NCBI GenBank assembly: GCA_964545715.1
Contig: CAZJHX010000024.1
Location: forward strand, 19,291-83,290
Direction of reading: 5' to 3'
Origin: CAZJHX01 sp964545715
GTDB taxonomy: Bacteria > Myxococcota_A > UBA9042 > GCA-2863065
Length of the DNA: 64,000 nucleotides
Below are positions 47,703-56,177 of this stretch, piece after piece (positions within the stretch are counted from its first letter, which is position 1; each line of letters begins with the position of its first letter). The notes beneath the pieces were generated by a model. It made no database searches. It saw only the letters and a program-made list of their open reading frames with translations, and was not told the origin of the DNA. The translations under genes were made by a program, and so were the position numbers.

Positions 47703-48827
47703 TTAGACGCAGAGGTCGAAGTCCCAGCCCGCGCTGACGCGTCCGTTGATCTGCAGCTCAACGCGGTGCTGGCCCGGGTAGTAGCGACGCGTGGAGATCG
47801 GGCGGATGGCGTGGCTCTTCTTCAGCTGCAGCTCCTCGCCCGCTGGCAGGGAGCGCGTCGTCCACTTGAACGTTTTTCCTGTGCGGCCTCCGTCGGCGCG
47901 GACGTGATGGACCACATAGTCGACCAGCAGCGCCTGGGGCTGGTTGGACCGCGACACGATGGTGACCTCCAGCGCGATCTTGCCGGGTAGCTGCACGGCG
48001 CTCGGCGTTCCCGTCAGCGTTGCCTCCACGTCGGCGGGACCGTAGCCAAACGCGGCCAGAGCGCCTGCGTGGCCCTTTTTGATGAGCCAGCGCAGGCCGT
48101 GCTTCACCAACTTTTTGCGGCGCGCCGAGTCGTGCTCCAGCCAGCGTGCGCCGGTCGCCACAGCCAGGTCGGCGTGGTCCTTGGCGATGTCGCCCAGGTG
48201 ATTGGCGACCGAGCGGCGAACGTACTCTGACGGGTCGTCCTTGAGCGCCTCCAGCAGCGGCAGGGTCGGGCTGGGATCGGCCACGAAGTCCGTCAGGCGC
48301 AGGCCCCAGGGCAGCCGCGGACGGGTCCCTTCGGAGACCAGACGGCGCACGTGTGGGCTCGAGTCGGTCGTCCAGGTGTGAAGCCGCGCCAGGGTGGCGT
48401 CGGTGTGCTGGACCAGAAACGGGCGGATGGCAAACTCGCCGCTCCAGCGCTGGGTGAGGGCGTGCAGCGCATCCAGTGAGGTCTCCAGGTCGCCGAGCCC
48501 GCGGTTGGCGACGACGTCGGCCATGGGCCAGACCATCCACCCGCCGATGCCGGCATCGGTTGTGTTGCTGGAGGTGACGGCATCCGGATCTCCCGGCGGG
48601 CCGAGCGCTGCGACGAGGATCTCCGCTGCCATTGGCCAGTCTTCAGGCAGCCGATCGCCCAACGTCGTCGCGATCCGGGCCGCCCGGGCCTTCAGCTCCA
48701 GCGCGTCCAGTCCATCGGACGCGGCGTGGATGAAGCCGGCGGCGTCAAAGTCGGGCCACACGCGCTGAAAATGAGCGGCGGCGCCCTGAATGCGCTCAAC
48801 GTTGAAGGCGTTCTTGAAGGGCTCCAT
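47703..48827 (-). CDS. AlkC-type DNA alkylation repair glycosylase
   Basis: A 374-aa cytoplasmic DNA glycosylase of the HEAT-like-repeat AlkC/AlkD superfamily, removing N3-methylated purines. The N-terminal 280 residues are helical repeats with family landmarks: DLETSLDALHALTQRWSGEF, WTTDSSPHVRRLVSEGTRPR and PSEYVRRSVANHLGDIAKDH. The C-terminal 95 residues are a beta (Ig-like) domain with KIALEVTIVSRSNQPQALLV, the feature that distinguishes AlkC from AlkD. Only ATG 48827 fits. It is alone in its orientation and divergent from the cytochrome-like gene. Confidence 0.9.
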   Translation of the reverse strand: MEPFKNAFNVERIQGAAAHFQRVWPDFDAAGFIHAASDGLDALELKARAARIATTLGDRLPEDWPMAAEILVAALGPPGDPDAVTSSNTTDAGIGGWMVWPMADVVANRGLGDLETSLDALHALTQRWSGEFAIRPFLVQHTDATLARLHTWTTDSSPHVRRLVSEGTRPRLPWGLRLTDFVADPSPTLPLLEALKDDPSEYVRRSVANHLGDIAKDHADLAVATGARWLEHDSARRKKLVKHGLRWLIKKGHAGALAAFGYGPADVEATLTGTPSAVQLPGKIALEVTIVSRSNQPQALLVDYVVHHVRADGGRTGKTFKWTTRSLPAGEELQLKKSHAIRPISTRRYYPGQHRVELQINGRVSAGWDFDLCV

Positions 48828-48965
48828 GGGGCGGACGGTATCACGGTGGAAACGGCGGTTGTGGCGGGCTGCCAGATCGGATCGGCCGGAGGATTGATTT
48901 CGGTCTAAGCGTAGGGCTGCGTCCCCATGCTACCTGTTAAGAGAGTGGCAACAAGGAGGATGACG

Positions 48966-49334
48966 ATGATTCAGCGTTTGATGCTTGCGGCGACTGTTCT
49001 GGCGGCGCTGCTGATGGTGACGGCCGGCTCCCAGGCGAGCGCGCAAGAGAAGCGACAGCGTTCTTATAAAGCGGACAAGGGCCCGGCGACGGTGGATGTC
49101 TCCAAGTTTTCGCCGGAGGTGCGGTCCAATTATCGGGTGTTTGCCATGAAGTGCGGCAAGTGCCACACGCTGGCGCGCGCTATCAACACCGATAAGACGA
49201 CGCTCGCATGGAAGATGTACGTGGAGCGCATGCAGAACAAGAAGGACAGCGGGATCACCGACGCCCTGGGCTCCAAGATCTACCAGTTCCTCAAGTTCTA
49301 CCAGGGCCACAAGAACGCCAGAAAGCACAAATAG
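48966..49334 (+). CDS. small periplasmic c-type cytochrome-like protein
   Basis: A 122-aa exported protein (signal peptide LMLAATVLAALLMVTAGSQASA) with one haem-attachment motif CGKCH at about residues 60-64, in the context AMKCGKCHTLARAINT. The remainder is Lys-rich and lacks an obvious distal Met ligand pattern beyond WKMYVERMQNK. The family therefore resembles short cytochrome-c-like proteins of Myxococcota. ATG 48966 has AAGGAGG 6 nt before it; earlier in-frame starts at 48927 and 48960 lack that spacing. Electron-transfer role inferred; no oxidase genes are nearby. Confidence 0.78.
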   Translation: MIQRLMLAATVLAALLMVTAGSQASAQEKRQRSYKADKGPATVDVSKFSPEVRSNYRVFAMKCGKCHTLARAINTDKTTLAWKMYVERMQNKKDSGITDALGSKIYQFLKFYQGHKNARKHK

Positions 49335-49349
49335 GGCTAGAATCGGTGC

Positions 49350-50513
49350 ATGGTGCATTTTGGGTGCCGCTGGCTGTCGGCCGTTATCGCGGCCCTTGCG
49401 TCGTTGGTGTGGACGCCGCTGTGGGCGCAGGTGCCCGAGGGCTTCACCGAGGTGACCAGCGCCGCCGGCTGCGTCCTGTACCGCAAGGATTACCCAGGGG
49501 GACAGCCCGACTTTGTCGTGACGGTCGACCTCTCGGCGGCCCGTGTCGAGCAGCTGACGGGGGCCGTGGCGGACGCGGGCGCGGGTCAGGGACCGCTTGG
49601 AGGGCCCAACCCCACGTTTGAGAGACACAGCCTCGCGCAGCTTTGGGACATGGCCAAAGCCGCTGACTCCGCGGCGTTTGCGGTCGTGAACGGGCAGTTC
49701 TTCAGCACCGCGTCCAACCCGACGCCGCTGGCGTTCTCCGTAAAGAGCGGCGGTGAGGTGGTCTCGGACGGCTATGGGGTGACCAACGAGTTTCCCGGAG
49801 AGCTGTTGCTGCTGAGGTGGGACGGACCGACGGCCACGGCAGACGTCACGGCGCTGTCTGCGGACGCCCTGCACGCCGAGGGCTCGCCGCCGGAGCAGGT
49901 GGGCGGTCTGGATGTGGCGGCCAACAAGGGGCCCGGAAACTACGTGGGGCGTACGTTCGCCGGATTTGCCGATGGGGGCGATGGGCCCGATCGGCTGCTG
50001 CTGTTCTCCAGCTCATTTTCGACCCAGCCGGGCGCGGCGGAGGTGCTGACCGGCTTTGGTGCGACGGCCATGGTGATGCTGGACGGGGGCGGCAGCTCTC
50101 AGCTGATCGTGGCGGGGGACAGCAAGGTCTCCAGCACGCGCGCGATCCCACACGCGCTGGTGGTGATTGCGGAGCCGCCGGAGCAGCCGCCGCCACCCCC
50201 GGCTGACGACCCGCCGCCCGTTGTGGACGAGGACTCGCCCATGGAGGACGCCTGGCAGCCGCCTCCTGACGACGGGCCTCCACCGGATGAACCCCCGGAT
50301 ATCGCGCCCGTCGAGTCGCCGGAGCCGTTTGCGGACGTGGGGCCGGTGATCTTGACCGAGCCGGGGATGCCGCCGGTGGACGTCTCGAACGCCACAACGG
50401 CGCCGCGTGCGGTCGATGGCGGGTGTGTCGCTTCTCCAGGCCCCGGCGCACCCTGGCACCTGCTCTTCCTCTGGTTGCCGCTGCTTTGGGGCTTGCGAGC
50501 CGGGGCAGACTGA
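49350..50513 (+). CDS. secreted phosphodiester glycosidase (NAGPA/DUF2233) domain protein with C-terminal sorting tail
   Basis: A 387-aa protein with signal peptide (IAALASLVWTPLWA). Residues about 30-265 are a phosphodiester glycosidase (NAGPA-like) domain, with FAVVNGQFF, ATAMVMLDGGGSSQLIV and RAIPHALVVIA. The family cleaves GlcNAc-phosphodiester or related exopolysaccharide linkages. A long Pro/Asp-rich linker (PPPPPADDPPPVVDEDSP) follows. The end is a short tail DGGCVASPGPG, a hydrophobic stretch (WHLLFLWLPLLWGL) and Arg, resembling MYXO-CTERM-type sorting signals. Surface anchoring is therefore likely. It starts 15 bp after the cytochrome-like gene. Confidence 0.8.
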   Translation: MVHFGCRWLSAVIAALASLVWTPLWAQVPEGFTEVTSAAGCVLYRKDYPGGQPDFVVTVDLSAARVEQLTGAVADAGAGQGPLGGPNPTFERHSLAQLWDMAKAADSAAFAVVNGQFFSTASNPTPLAFSVKSGGEVVSDGYGVTNEFPGELLLLRWDGPTATADVTALSADALHAEGSPPEQVGGLDVAANKGPGNYVGRTFAGFADGGDGPDRLLLFSSSFSTQPGAAEVLTGFGATAMVMLDGGGSSQLIVAGDSKVSSTRAIPHALVVIAEPPEQPPPPPADDPPPVVDEDSPMEDAWQPPPDDGPPPDEPPDIAPVESPEPFADVGPVILTEPGMPPVDVSNATTAPRAVDGGCVASPGPGAPWHLLFLWLPLLWGLRAGAD

Positions 50514-50550
50514 ATTACTGGTCGTGCACGCACCGTGCGGAGGGCCGGCC

Positions 50551-52335
50551 GTGGAGACCAAAAAGAACCTGATCGCTCAGTGGGCGTTTGATGCGCGTCC
50601 GGTGCTGGGGCGCTTTCACCTGTGGCTCGAAGACGTGGAGGTCGAGTGGCAAAAGGGCGTCAAAGTGCCTGGCTACACGTTTGCTCCGCGCGGTATTCGG
50701 CGGTGTCTGGCGGTCTCGTCGGCCGTGACGGCGCTGGGCACCAAGCTCTTCGGCGGCTTTGGCGAGGCGGTTGGCGACGACATAGAGGCGCGCAACCGGG
50801 TCAAGAAGTCGGCGGACGCGGTGGCGGCGTACACGCTTAGCGAGGCCCTGTGGTACACGACCCGCTCGCTGCCGGAGAACCACGCGCTGATGGTTTGCCT
50901 GGGCGAAGGCCTCATGCCCAAAGCCGGCGAGACCCCGCTGATGGGCGCCAACCCGCTGCTGGGGTTCGGTCGCGTATATGCCCGGCCCGAGGTCGCCAAG
51001 TTTGTCGATCATCAGGTCCGCCGCCTGCTCAACGAGCCGACGCGCACGTGGGACAACTTCTACTCGGCGATCAAGTCCAAGGGCATCACCATCTGGGGCT
51101 CGGCCATCGACACCCTGGAGAACACCACCCGGTTCGCCAAAGGCAAAGAGACCGGGCCGATGTCCGTGCTGCACCTCTTCGACCAGCCGCTGGCGATCAC
51201 CAAGCCTTACGAGAGCTACATCGCCACGTTGACTGTGCCCAAAGTGGTCTCCCAGGCGGCCGAGGCGCACTCGATCCTGTTGGATGTCGCCACGCCGCGC
51301 GCCAAGGTGATGCAGGCGATCTCGCTGGCGTATCCGGGCATCGAGGCGGGCAACGTGCACGTCTGGACGCTGGGCGGCGCCTCACGCGAGCCACGGCTCA
51401 GGTACCTGTGGGAGGAGTGGGCGGCCCTGGGCGTGCATCTCGTCGAGGACGGCTGGGTCGGCCCGACCGGCGTGCCGACCTTCAACGACGCGGGCACCTA
51501 TGCGCCGACCTACATGGTCAACTCCTGGACCGACGAGCAGGGCGCGACCCACCTCTTTCTCGCGGACGGCTACGCAGCCTCCGCCGAGGCGGTGCAGGCG
51601 GCCAGCTTGTCCGAGGCGCTGGAGGTCGACGTGTCGCTGGCGCTGTGCTCGCCGACGTTCGCCATGCCCCTGCGTGATGAGTGGGAGGGCATGCGGCTGC
51701 AGTCCGACGACCCGGACTTTGCGGTGAAGCTGGGCAAGGTGCTGGGACGGCCGGCGACCGACGGTGACGTGCAGCGCTATCGCCAGGGCATCCACGAGGC
51801 GAAGTCGTCCCATATCCCCGTCGGCAAGCGCGTGCTGCGCGCCGATGACTTCTTCCCGGACAAAGGCTGGCGTGTGCTGGCCACGTCCGGCTACATGTGC
51901 ACCGATCCGTACACGGGCACCGAGGCGGTGACCAAGCTGTCGGACGATGTTTACCGGGTGACGAGTCGACTGGCCACGCTGAAGTCCAGCATCCGGCTCA
52001 CGTTTGTCTTTCGTCTCATGAAGGGGCTGGACGAGGCGCGCCTCATCTTCAGTCCGCTGCTGGTGCGCGCGATGGAGGGCAGCGACTGGCAGAACCGGGC
52101 CGTGAAGGTCTCGGACTCCGGCCGCATTCGCAACGAGCTGCAGACCATGATGTCCACCGCGCTGGAGTACGAGGGCGAGACGATTCGCGTGTACGTGGAC
52201 CGCATCGACGACTCGGTGTTGAGCGCCGCCAACAAGGCGATCGTGCGCGACGTCCTGACCTGGTACCAGCACGAGCACCCCGCCTGGTTCGACTGGCTAG
52301 AGGTAATGCCCGCCGGCGATGTTGGACACGTCTGA
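50551..52335 (+). CDS. large cytoplasmic protein of unknown function
   Basis: A 594-aa soluble protein without signal peptide or TM, from GTG 50551 (GGAGG 8 nt upstream). It is an alpha/beta protein with no motif I can place in a family. Readable landmarks include KVPGYTFAPRGIRRCLAVSS, TLGGASREPRLRYLWEEW, DDFFPDKGWRVLATSGYMC and VIFRLMKG-like text at about residue 485 (TFVFRLMKGLDEARL). Length and composition argue for a genuine enzyme-like protein. Its 3' end overlaps the convergent lipoprotein gene by 39 bp. I cannot propose a function. Confidence 0.6.
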   Translation: METKKNLIAQWAFDARPVLGRFHLWLEDVEVEWQKGVKVPGYTFAPRGIRRCLAVSSAVTALGTKLFGGFGEAVGDDIEARNRVKKSADAVAAYTLSEALWYTTRSLPENHALMVCLGEGLMPKAGETPLMGANPLLGFGRVYARPEVAKFVDHQVRRLLNEPTRTWDNFYSAIKSKGITIWGSAIDTLENTTRFAKGKETGPMSVLHLFDQPLAITKPYESYIATLTVPKVVSQAAEAHSILLDVATPRAKVMQAISLAYPGIEAGNVHVWTLGGASREPRLRYLWEEWAALGVHLVEDGWVGPTGVPTFNDAGTYAPTYMVNSWTDEQGATHLFLADGYAASAEAVQAASLSEALEVDVSLALCSPTFAMPLRDEWEGMRLQSDDPDFAVKLGKVLGRPATDGDVQRYRQGIHEAKSSHIPVGKRVLRADDFFPDKGWRVLATSGYMCTDPYTGTEAVTKLSDDVYRVTSRLATLKSSIRLTFVFRLMKGLDEARLIFSPLLVRAMEGSDWQNRAVKVSDSGRIRNELQTMMSTALEYEGETIRVYVDRIDDSVLSAANKAIVRDVLTWYQHEHPAWFDWLEVMPAGDVGHV

Positions 52336-53463
52336 CAGCAGCGATAGCGCGCACAGCTGAGCCCACATCTCGGCGCTCAGGGTCTTGGTGCCGGGCTCGT
52401 ACTTCAGCGCCGTGTTGCAGCCCATCTGGGTGTCGGAGTCGCACTTGGCAAACACCCCCGCCACCCCGCACGCCAGCTTTTCGTCGATGGCTTTGACCGC
52501 CGCCGGATCGGCGTCCTTGGGCAGGCACAGCTCATAAAGCTCGTACTTCTGTGGATTGGCCTGCGTCAGCGCGATCTTGTCGGTGTCGCACTCCGGCTCG
52601 TGAATGGGCAGCGTGCTCACGGCCCACGCGTCGATCCACTTGCTGGGGATGTCTGTGCACTGGATATCGACCCAGTGGTGGGCGCGCGCGATGCCCAGCG
52701 CCACGTCGTCGCCCAGCGGACCTTGTTGGCCCTGGCGCAGCGAGGCGGTGGCGGCGCCCAGGGTCACGTCGACAGGTGGGTGCAGGCGCGTGCCGCAGTC
52801 CACTTCGACGGGCTCGCAGGTTGTCTGCGCCAGCGACAGGGCAGGGCACTCCGGGCAGCCGTCGGGTGGCCCCAGGTTCTCGGTGCCCGAGTGGTACCAG
52901 AAGCGCAGCTCGCCGGCGGGTCCAAGGATCACGAGGTTGTGCTCCACCCACCAGGGCATGTCCACCTGGTGGTGCACGGTCACGGTCTCGCCCAGCGCCA
53001 GCGGCGGTATCGGGGCGCCCGGCAGCTTGCCCACAGCGGTGAGCGTCGTGCCGTCTGACAGGTCGATGGCCAGCTGAAAATCCCAGTCCGCGTCGCAGCA
53101 GTACGGGCCGATGTCGGTGACAACTCCTACGCCCGAGGCGGCGGTCTCCGGCGTGATGAGCACGCCAAACGGCTTGAGCGGGTCGGCCACGTCGCAGGTC
53201 TCGGGTGGCGGGTCCGGGGTGTCGGGCTGTCCCGCGTCGGCGGGCGGCACATCGGCGGGCGGCGGCAGCTCGTCGGGCACGGGCACGTCCTCGGGCGCTG
53301 GGGTGTCCACGCCCGCTGCGACATCGGCCGGCGCGGGAGGCACGTCTGCTGCCTGGGTGACGTCGGGTGTCACGGTCACGTCGAACGGGGTGCCGTCCGC
53401 AGGGCTCTCGGCGCAGGAAAATGCGGTCGCGCAGATCGCGGCACAGAGTGTGATTCTCATCAT
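52297..53463 (-). CDS. tethered lipoprotein, unknown function
   Basis: A 388-aa lipoprotein (lipobox TAFSC; start 53463, or 53460 since ATG ATG). A tether of about 70 residues rich in Asp/Pro/Val/Ala (DVPPAPADVAAGVDTPAPED) precedes a beta domain (about 90-210) with paired Cys (PYCCDADWDF, CPECPALSL). A C-terminal region with six or more Cys follows (IQCTDIPSKW, HEPECDTDK, KLACGVAGVFAKCDSD). No family recognised. It is divergent from the cluster B tetR gene; the operator region 53492-53530 lies between them and might affect both. Confidence 0.68.
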   Translation of the reverse strand: MMRITLCAAICATAFSCAESPADGTPFDVTVTPDVTQAADVPPAPADVAAGVDTPAPEDVPVPDELPPPADVPPADAGQPDTPDPPPETCDVADPLKPFGVLITPETAASGVGVVTDIGPYCCDADWDFQLAIDLSDGTTLTAVGKLPGAPIPPLALGETVTVHHQVDMPWWVEHNLVILGPAGELRFWYHSGTENLGPPDGCPECPALSLAQTTCEPVEVDCGTRLHPPVDVTLGAATASLRQGQQGPLGDDVALGIARAHHWVDIQCTDIPSKWIDAWAVSTLPIHEPECDTDKIALTQANPQKYELYELCLPKDADPAAVKAIDEKLACGVAGVFAKCDSDTQMGCNTALKYEPGTKTLSAEMWAQLCALSLLSDVSNIAGGHYL

Positions 53464-53491
53464 GCCCGATACTAGATCGACCGGCGCCGCC

Positions 53492-53530
53492 TTGACAGCT
53501 TAGACCGGGTGGTCTAACCGTGCGGTCTAG
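53492..53530 (+). promoter_or_regulatory. TetR-type operator and promoter of cluster B
   Basis: A consensus -35 TTGACA (53492-53497) is followed by a 17-nt spacer and a weak -10 TAACCG. The perfect inverted repeat TTAGACC-GGGT-GGTCTAA (53500-53517) fills the spacer, and a further half-site GGTCTAG lies at 53524-53530 beside the ribosome site of tetR. An operator inside the promoter is the usual layout for TetR autorepression. Confidence 0.75.
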
Positions 53531-53539
53531 GAGGTCCGT

Positions 53540-54175
53540 GTGGCGCCACTGCAGCGATTCGAGAAGCTGGATCCCCAGAAGCAGGCCCGCATTCTGGACG
53601 AGGCCGCGCGCGAGTTTGCCGGTCGTGGCTACAACGGCGCCTCTCTGAACCGGATCATCGTCGCCGCCGGCATCTCAAAGGGCGCTATGTACTACTACTT
53701 TGAGGACAAAGCGGACCTCTTCGTCAGCGTGTGCCGCACCTTCGATGCGCGCGCTAAAGGCGACCTGGATCTGGAGCACCTCACCGCGGACAGCTACTGG
53801 CCCACCTTCAACGCGCTGATCCGCCGAGCGATGCATGTCGCCATCGAGTTTCCCGAGTATGTCGGGCTGGGAAAGGCGTTTTACGACATTCCGCAAGACC
53901 AGTGGTTCGAGGGCACGATCGGCGTCTATGTCAGCGAGCATCTGGGCAACTTCACCGCCCAGATCGAGCGCGGACAGGCGCTGGGCGTGGTGCGCGACGA
54001 CCTGCCCGCCGACATGCTCGTGCAGCTGTGGATGGCCGTAAACACCATCATGGACAAGTGGGCGCTGGACCGCTGGGAATCCACCCCCGAAAGCGAGCGT
54101 GAGCACCTGATGGCCCTGCAGTTTGGGCTGATGAAGCGGATGTTTCTACCCAACCTCGTCGAGGAGATCGCCTGA
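53540..54175 (+). CDS. TetR/AcrR-family transcriptional regulator (cluster B)
   Basis: A 211-aa repressor. The N-terminal helix-turn-helix has the family text RILDEAAREFAGRGYNGASL, IIVAAGISKGAMYYYFEDK and ADLF, followed by a helical ligand-binding domain. The GTG at 53540 follows GGAGGTCC. It is the first gene of a six-gene run with overlapping stops and starts (TGATG junction to the LolA-like gene) and has a palindromic operator directly upstream. It very likely represses its own operon and is relieved by a hydrophobic ligand, as for many TetR-controlled exporters; the ligand is unknown. Confidence 0.93.
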   Translation: MAPLQRFEKLDPQKQARILDEAAREFAGRGYNGASLNRIIVAAGISKGAMYYYFEDKADLFVSVCRTFDARAKGDLDLEHLTADSYWPTFNALIRRAMHVAIEFPEYVGLGKAFYDIPQDQWFEGTIGVYVSEHLGNFTAQIERGQALGVVRDDLPADMLVQLWMAVNTIMDKWALDRWESTPESEREHLMALQFGLMKRMFLPNLVEEIA

Positions 54176-54927
54176 TGATCGCACTGACCCTGACCTGTCT
54201 TCTGGTGTCCGCGCTGCCCGCCGAGCCGCCGCCGCTGCCCACGGTGAAGCAGATCACCGCGCAGCTGGACGACCTGTATCGCGCCGACTCCGCGCGGGCG
54301 TCGATCACCATGAAGATCAAGACCAAGCGGTTTTCGCGGACGCTGCAGGTCGACTCCTGGTCGCTGGGCGAGGACCTGTCGCTGATGGTTATTCGCAAGC
54401 CGGCGCGCGAGTCCGGGACCGCCACCTTGCGCACCAAGGAGGGGCTGTGGAACTACGCGCCGCGCGCCGACCGCCTGATGCGCGTGCCGTCTGCGCTGCT
54501 GTCCGAGAGCTGGATGGGCAGTCACTTCACCAACGACGACCTGATGCGCGAGAGCAGCTGGGAGGACGACTACCAGTCGACCGCCGCCTGGGGGACGCAC
54601 GAGGGCAAGCGGGTCGTATTGCTGACGATGATCCCCAAGAAGGACGCGGCCGTCGTCTACACCAAAGTGACGATGTCGTTTACCGAGGTCGGGTGGTTTC
54701 CGCTGCTGGCCAGCTACTACGACGGGGCCGAGGTGGTGCGGACGACGCGGTTCAGCAAGGTCACCGACTTCGGCGGGCGCAAAGTGCCGGCCGTGATGGA
54801 GGTCGTGCCGACCGATAAGCCGCAGGAGAGCACCACGGTCATCTACGACAAGATGACCTTTGGGGCGCCGATCAAGCGCAGTCTGTTTACGCCGCGCGGG
54901 CTGCGAAAGGCGGCGCAGTCGCGATGA
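54175..54927 (+). CDS. LolA-like outer-membrane lipoprotein-sorting family protein (cluster B)
   Basis: A 250-aa predicted periplasmic protein with signal peptide (MIALTLTCLLVSALPAEP) and the LolA-like body: KQITAQLDDLYRAD, LWNYAPRADRLMRVPSALL, SWMGSHFTNDDLMRES and TDFGGRKVPAVMEVVP. It shares with its cluster A counterpart the landmarks LWxYxPRAxRxxR and MGSxxxxxDxM. Its ATG overlaps the tetR stop by one base, and its own stop overlaps the next start (ATGA). It is expected to carry a lipid or lipidated substrate across the periplasm. Confidence 0.87.
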   Translation: MIALTLTCLLVSALPAEPPPLPTVKQITAQLDDLYRADSARASITMKIKTKRFSRTLQVDSWSLGEDLSLMVIRKPARESGTATLRTKEGLWNYAPRADRLMRVPSALLSESWMGSHFTNDDLMRESSWEDDYQSTAAWGTHEGKRVVLLTMIPKKDAAVVYTKVTMSFTEVGWFPLLASYYDGAEVVRTTRFSKVTDFGGRKVPAVMEVVPTDKPQESTTVIYDKMTFGAPIKRSLFTPRGLRKAAQSR

Positions 54928-56177
54928 ACATGCGTATCGCCGCCCGAAACCTGCTCCGCAATCGGTGGCGCAGCGCGCTGACGGCCGGTGGGATCAGTGT
55001 CGCCGTGGCCATGATCGTGTGGTTCTCCCACTTCAGCACGGCGATGGTCGGCCAGATGGTGGCCAGCGTGACCGACGCGGAGCTGGGTGACGCGCAGATC
55101 AACTCCAAGGAGTACGTGGAGGAGCGCAGCTTGTACGCCGCGTTTGAGGTGTCGCCGGATCGGTTGTCCCAACTGCGAAAGCTGGAGGGTGTCGCCGGTG
55201 CCGCGCCGCGCGTGCAGGCCTTTGGATTGGTCGGCCACGAGAAGCACTCGGCGGTGGCGCGGATCGTAGGGGTAGACGCCGCGGCGGAGTCGCTGGTCAC
55301 GGCCACCGCCACCCGCGTTGACAGCGGCGAGTGGCTCTCCGAGTCGCCCGCGGCGCCGCCTGCCGCCCGGGAGGTCGTGTTGGGCAAGACGCTCGCTGCG
55401 CAGCTGGAGGTCGGTGTGGGCGACGAGCTGGTCGTGTTTCTGCAGGCCGCCGACGGCTCGCTGGGCAACGATCTGCTGAAGATCCGCGGCATCGCGGCCA
55501 CCGGCAACAGCAACCTGGATCGCATGGCGGTGTGGATGCACCTGGCGGACGTTCAGTGGCTGACGGCGCTGGAGGGACGGGCCCACGAGATCGCGATCGC
55601 GACCGAACAAGGCGTCGACGTGGCCGACGTTGTGGCGGCGGCGACCACCGTGCTGGCGGACGACACGCTGGTCGCCCGTACCTGGTACGAGATCATGCCG
55701 GAGTTCTACTCCATCGTGCAGTTGTCCACCCAGTCGATGTGGATCTTCTACATCGTCATCTTCTTGATCGCCGGGCTGGGCATCATGAATACGCAGCGCA
55801 TGACGGCGCTCGAGCGACGGCGGGAGTTCGGCGTGTTGCTGGCCATCGGCACCACGCCGGGGCGCCTGGGGCGGCAGGTGATCGCCGAGGCCGTCCTGCT
55901 GACCCTGCTGGGGGCCGTCCTGGGCGTGGTCCTGGGCGGGCTGGCCAGCTGGTACCACCAGATCCACGGGCTGGACATGCGCTCGATGGCCTCGGGCGAG
56001 TCCGGCGAGCTCAACTACATGGGCGTGGCTTTTGATCGGTTCTACTTTCACGTCAACGCGTCGGACATGCTGACTCCGCTGGGGGTCGTGACGTTTGTGG
56101 GCTTGCTGTGCGGCGTGTGGCCCGCGATCAGCTCGGCTCGGCTCGACATGCCGCGCGCCATCTCCGGGAGGACGTGA
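54924..56177 (+). CDS. ABC transporter permease, FtsX/MacB/LolC-E type (cluster B, first permease)
   Basis: A 417-aa inner-membrane protein: N-terminal RIAARNLLRNRWRSALTAGG leading into TM1, a periplasmic domain of about 230 residues, then three C-terminal TMs. The coupling loop is MTALERRREFGVLLAIGTTP. It overlaps the LolA-like gene by 4 bp and the next permease by one base. Compared with the second permease it lacks close identity, so a LolC/LolE-like heterodimer is likely. Confidence 0.93.
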   Translation: MNMRIAARNLLRNRWRSALTAGGISVAVAMIVWFSHFSTAMVGQMVASVTDAELGDAQINSKEYVEERSLYAAFEVSPDRLSQLRKLEGVAGAAPRVQAFGLVGHEKHSAVARIVGVDAAAESLVTATATRVDSGEWLSESPAAPPAAREVVLGKTLAAQLEVGVGDELVVFLQAADGSLGNDLLKIRGIAATGNSNLDRMAVWMHLADVQWLTALEGRAHEIAIATEQGVDVADVVAAATTVLADDTLVARTWYEIMPEFYSIVQLSTQSMWIFYIVIFLIAGLGIMNTQRMTALERRREFGVLLAIGTTPGRLGRQVIAEAVLLTLLGAVLGVVLGGLASWYHQIHGLDMRSMASGESGELNYMGVAFDRFYFHVNASDMLTPLGVVTFVGLLCGVWPAISSARLDMPRAISGRT

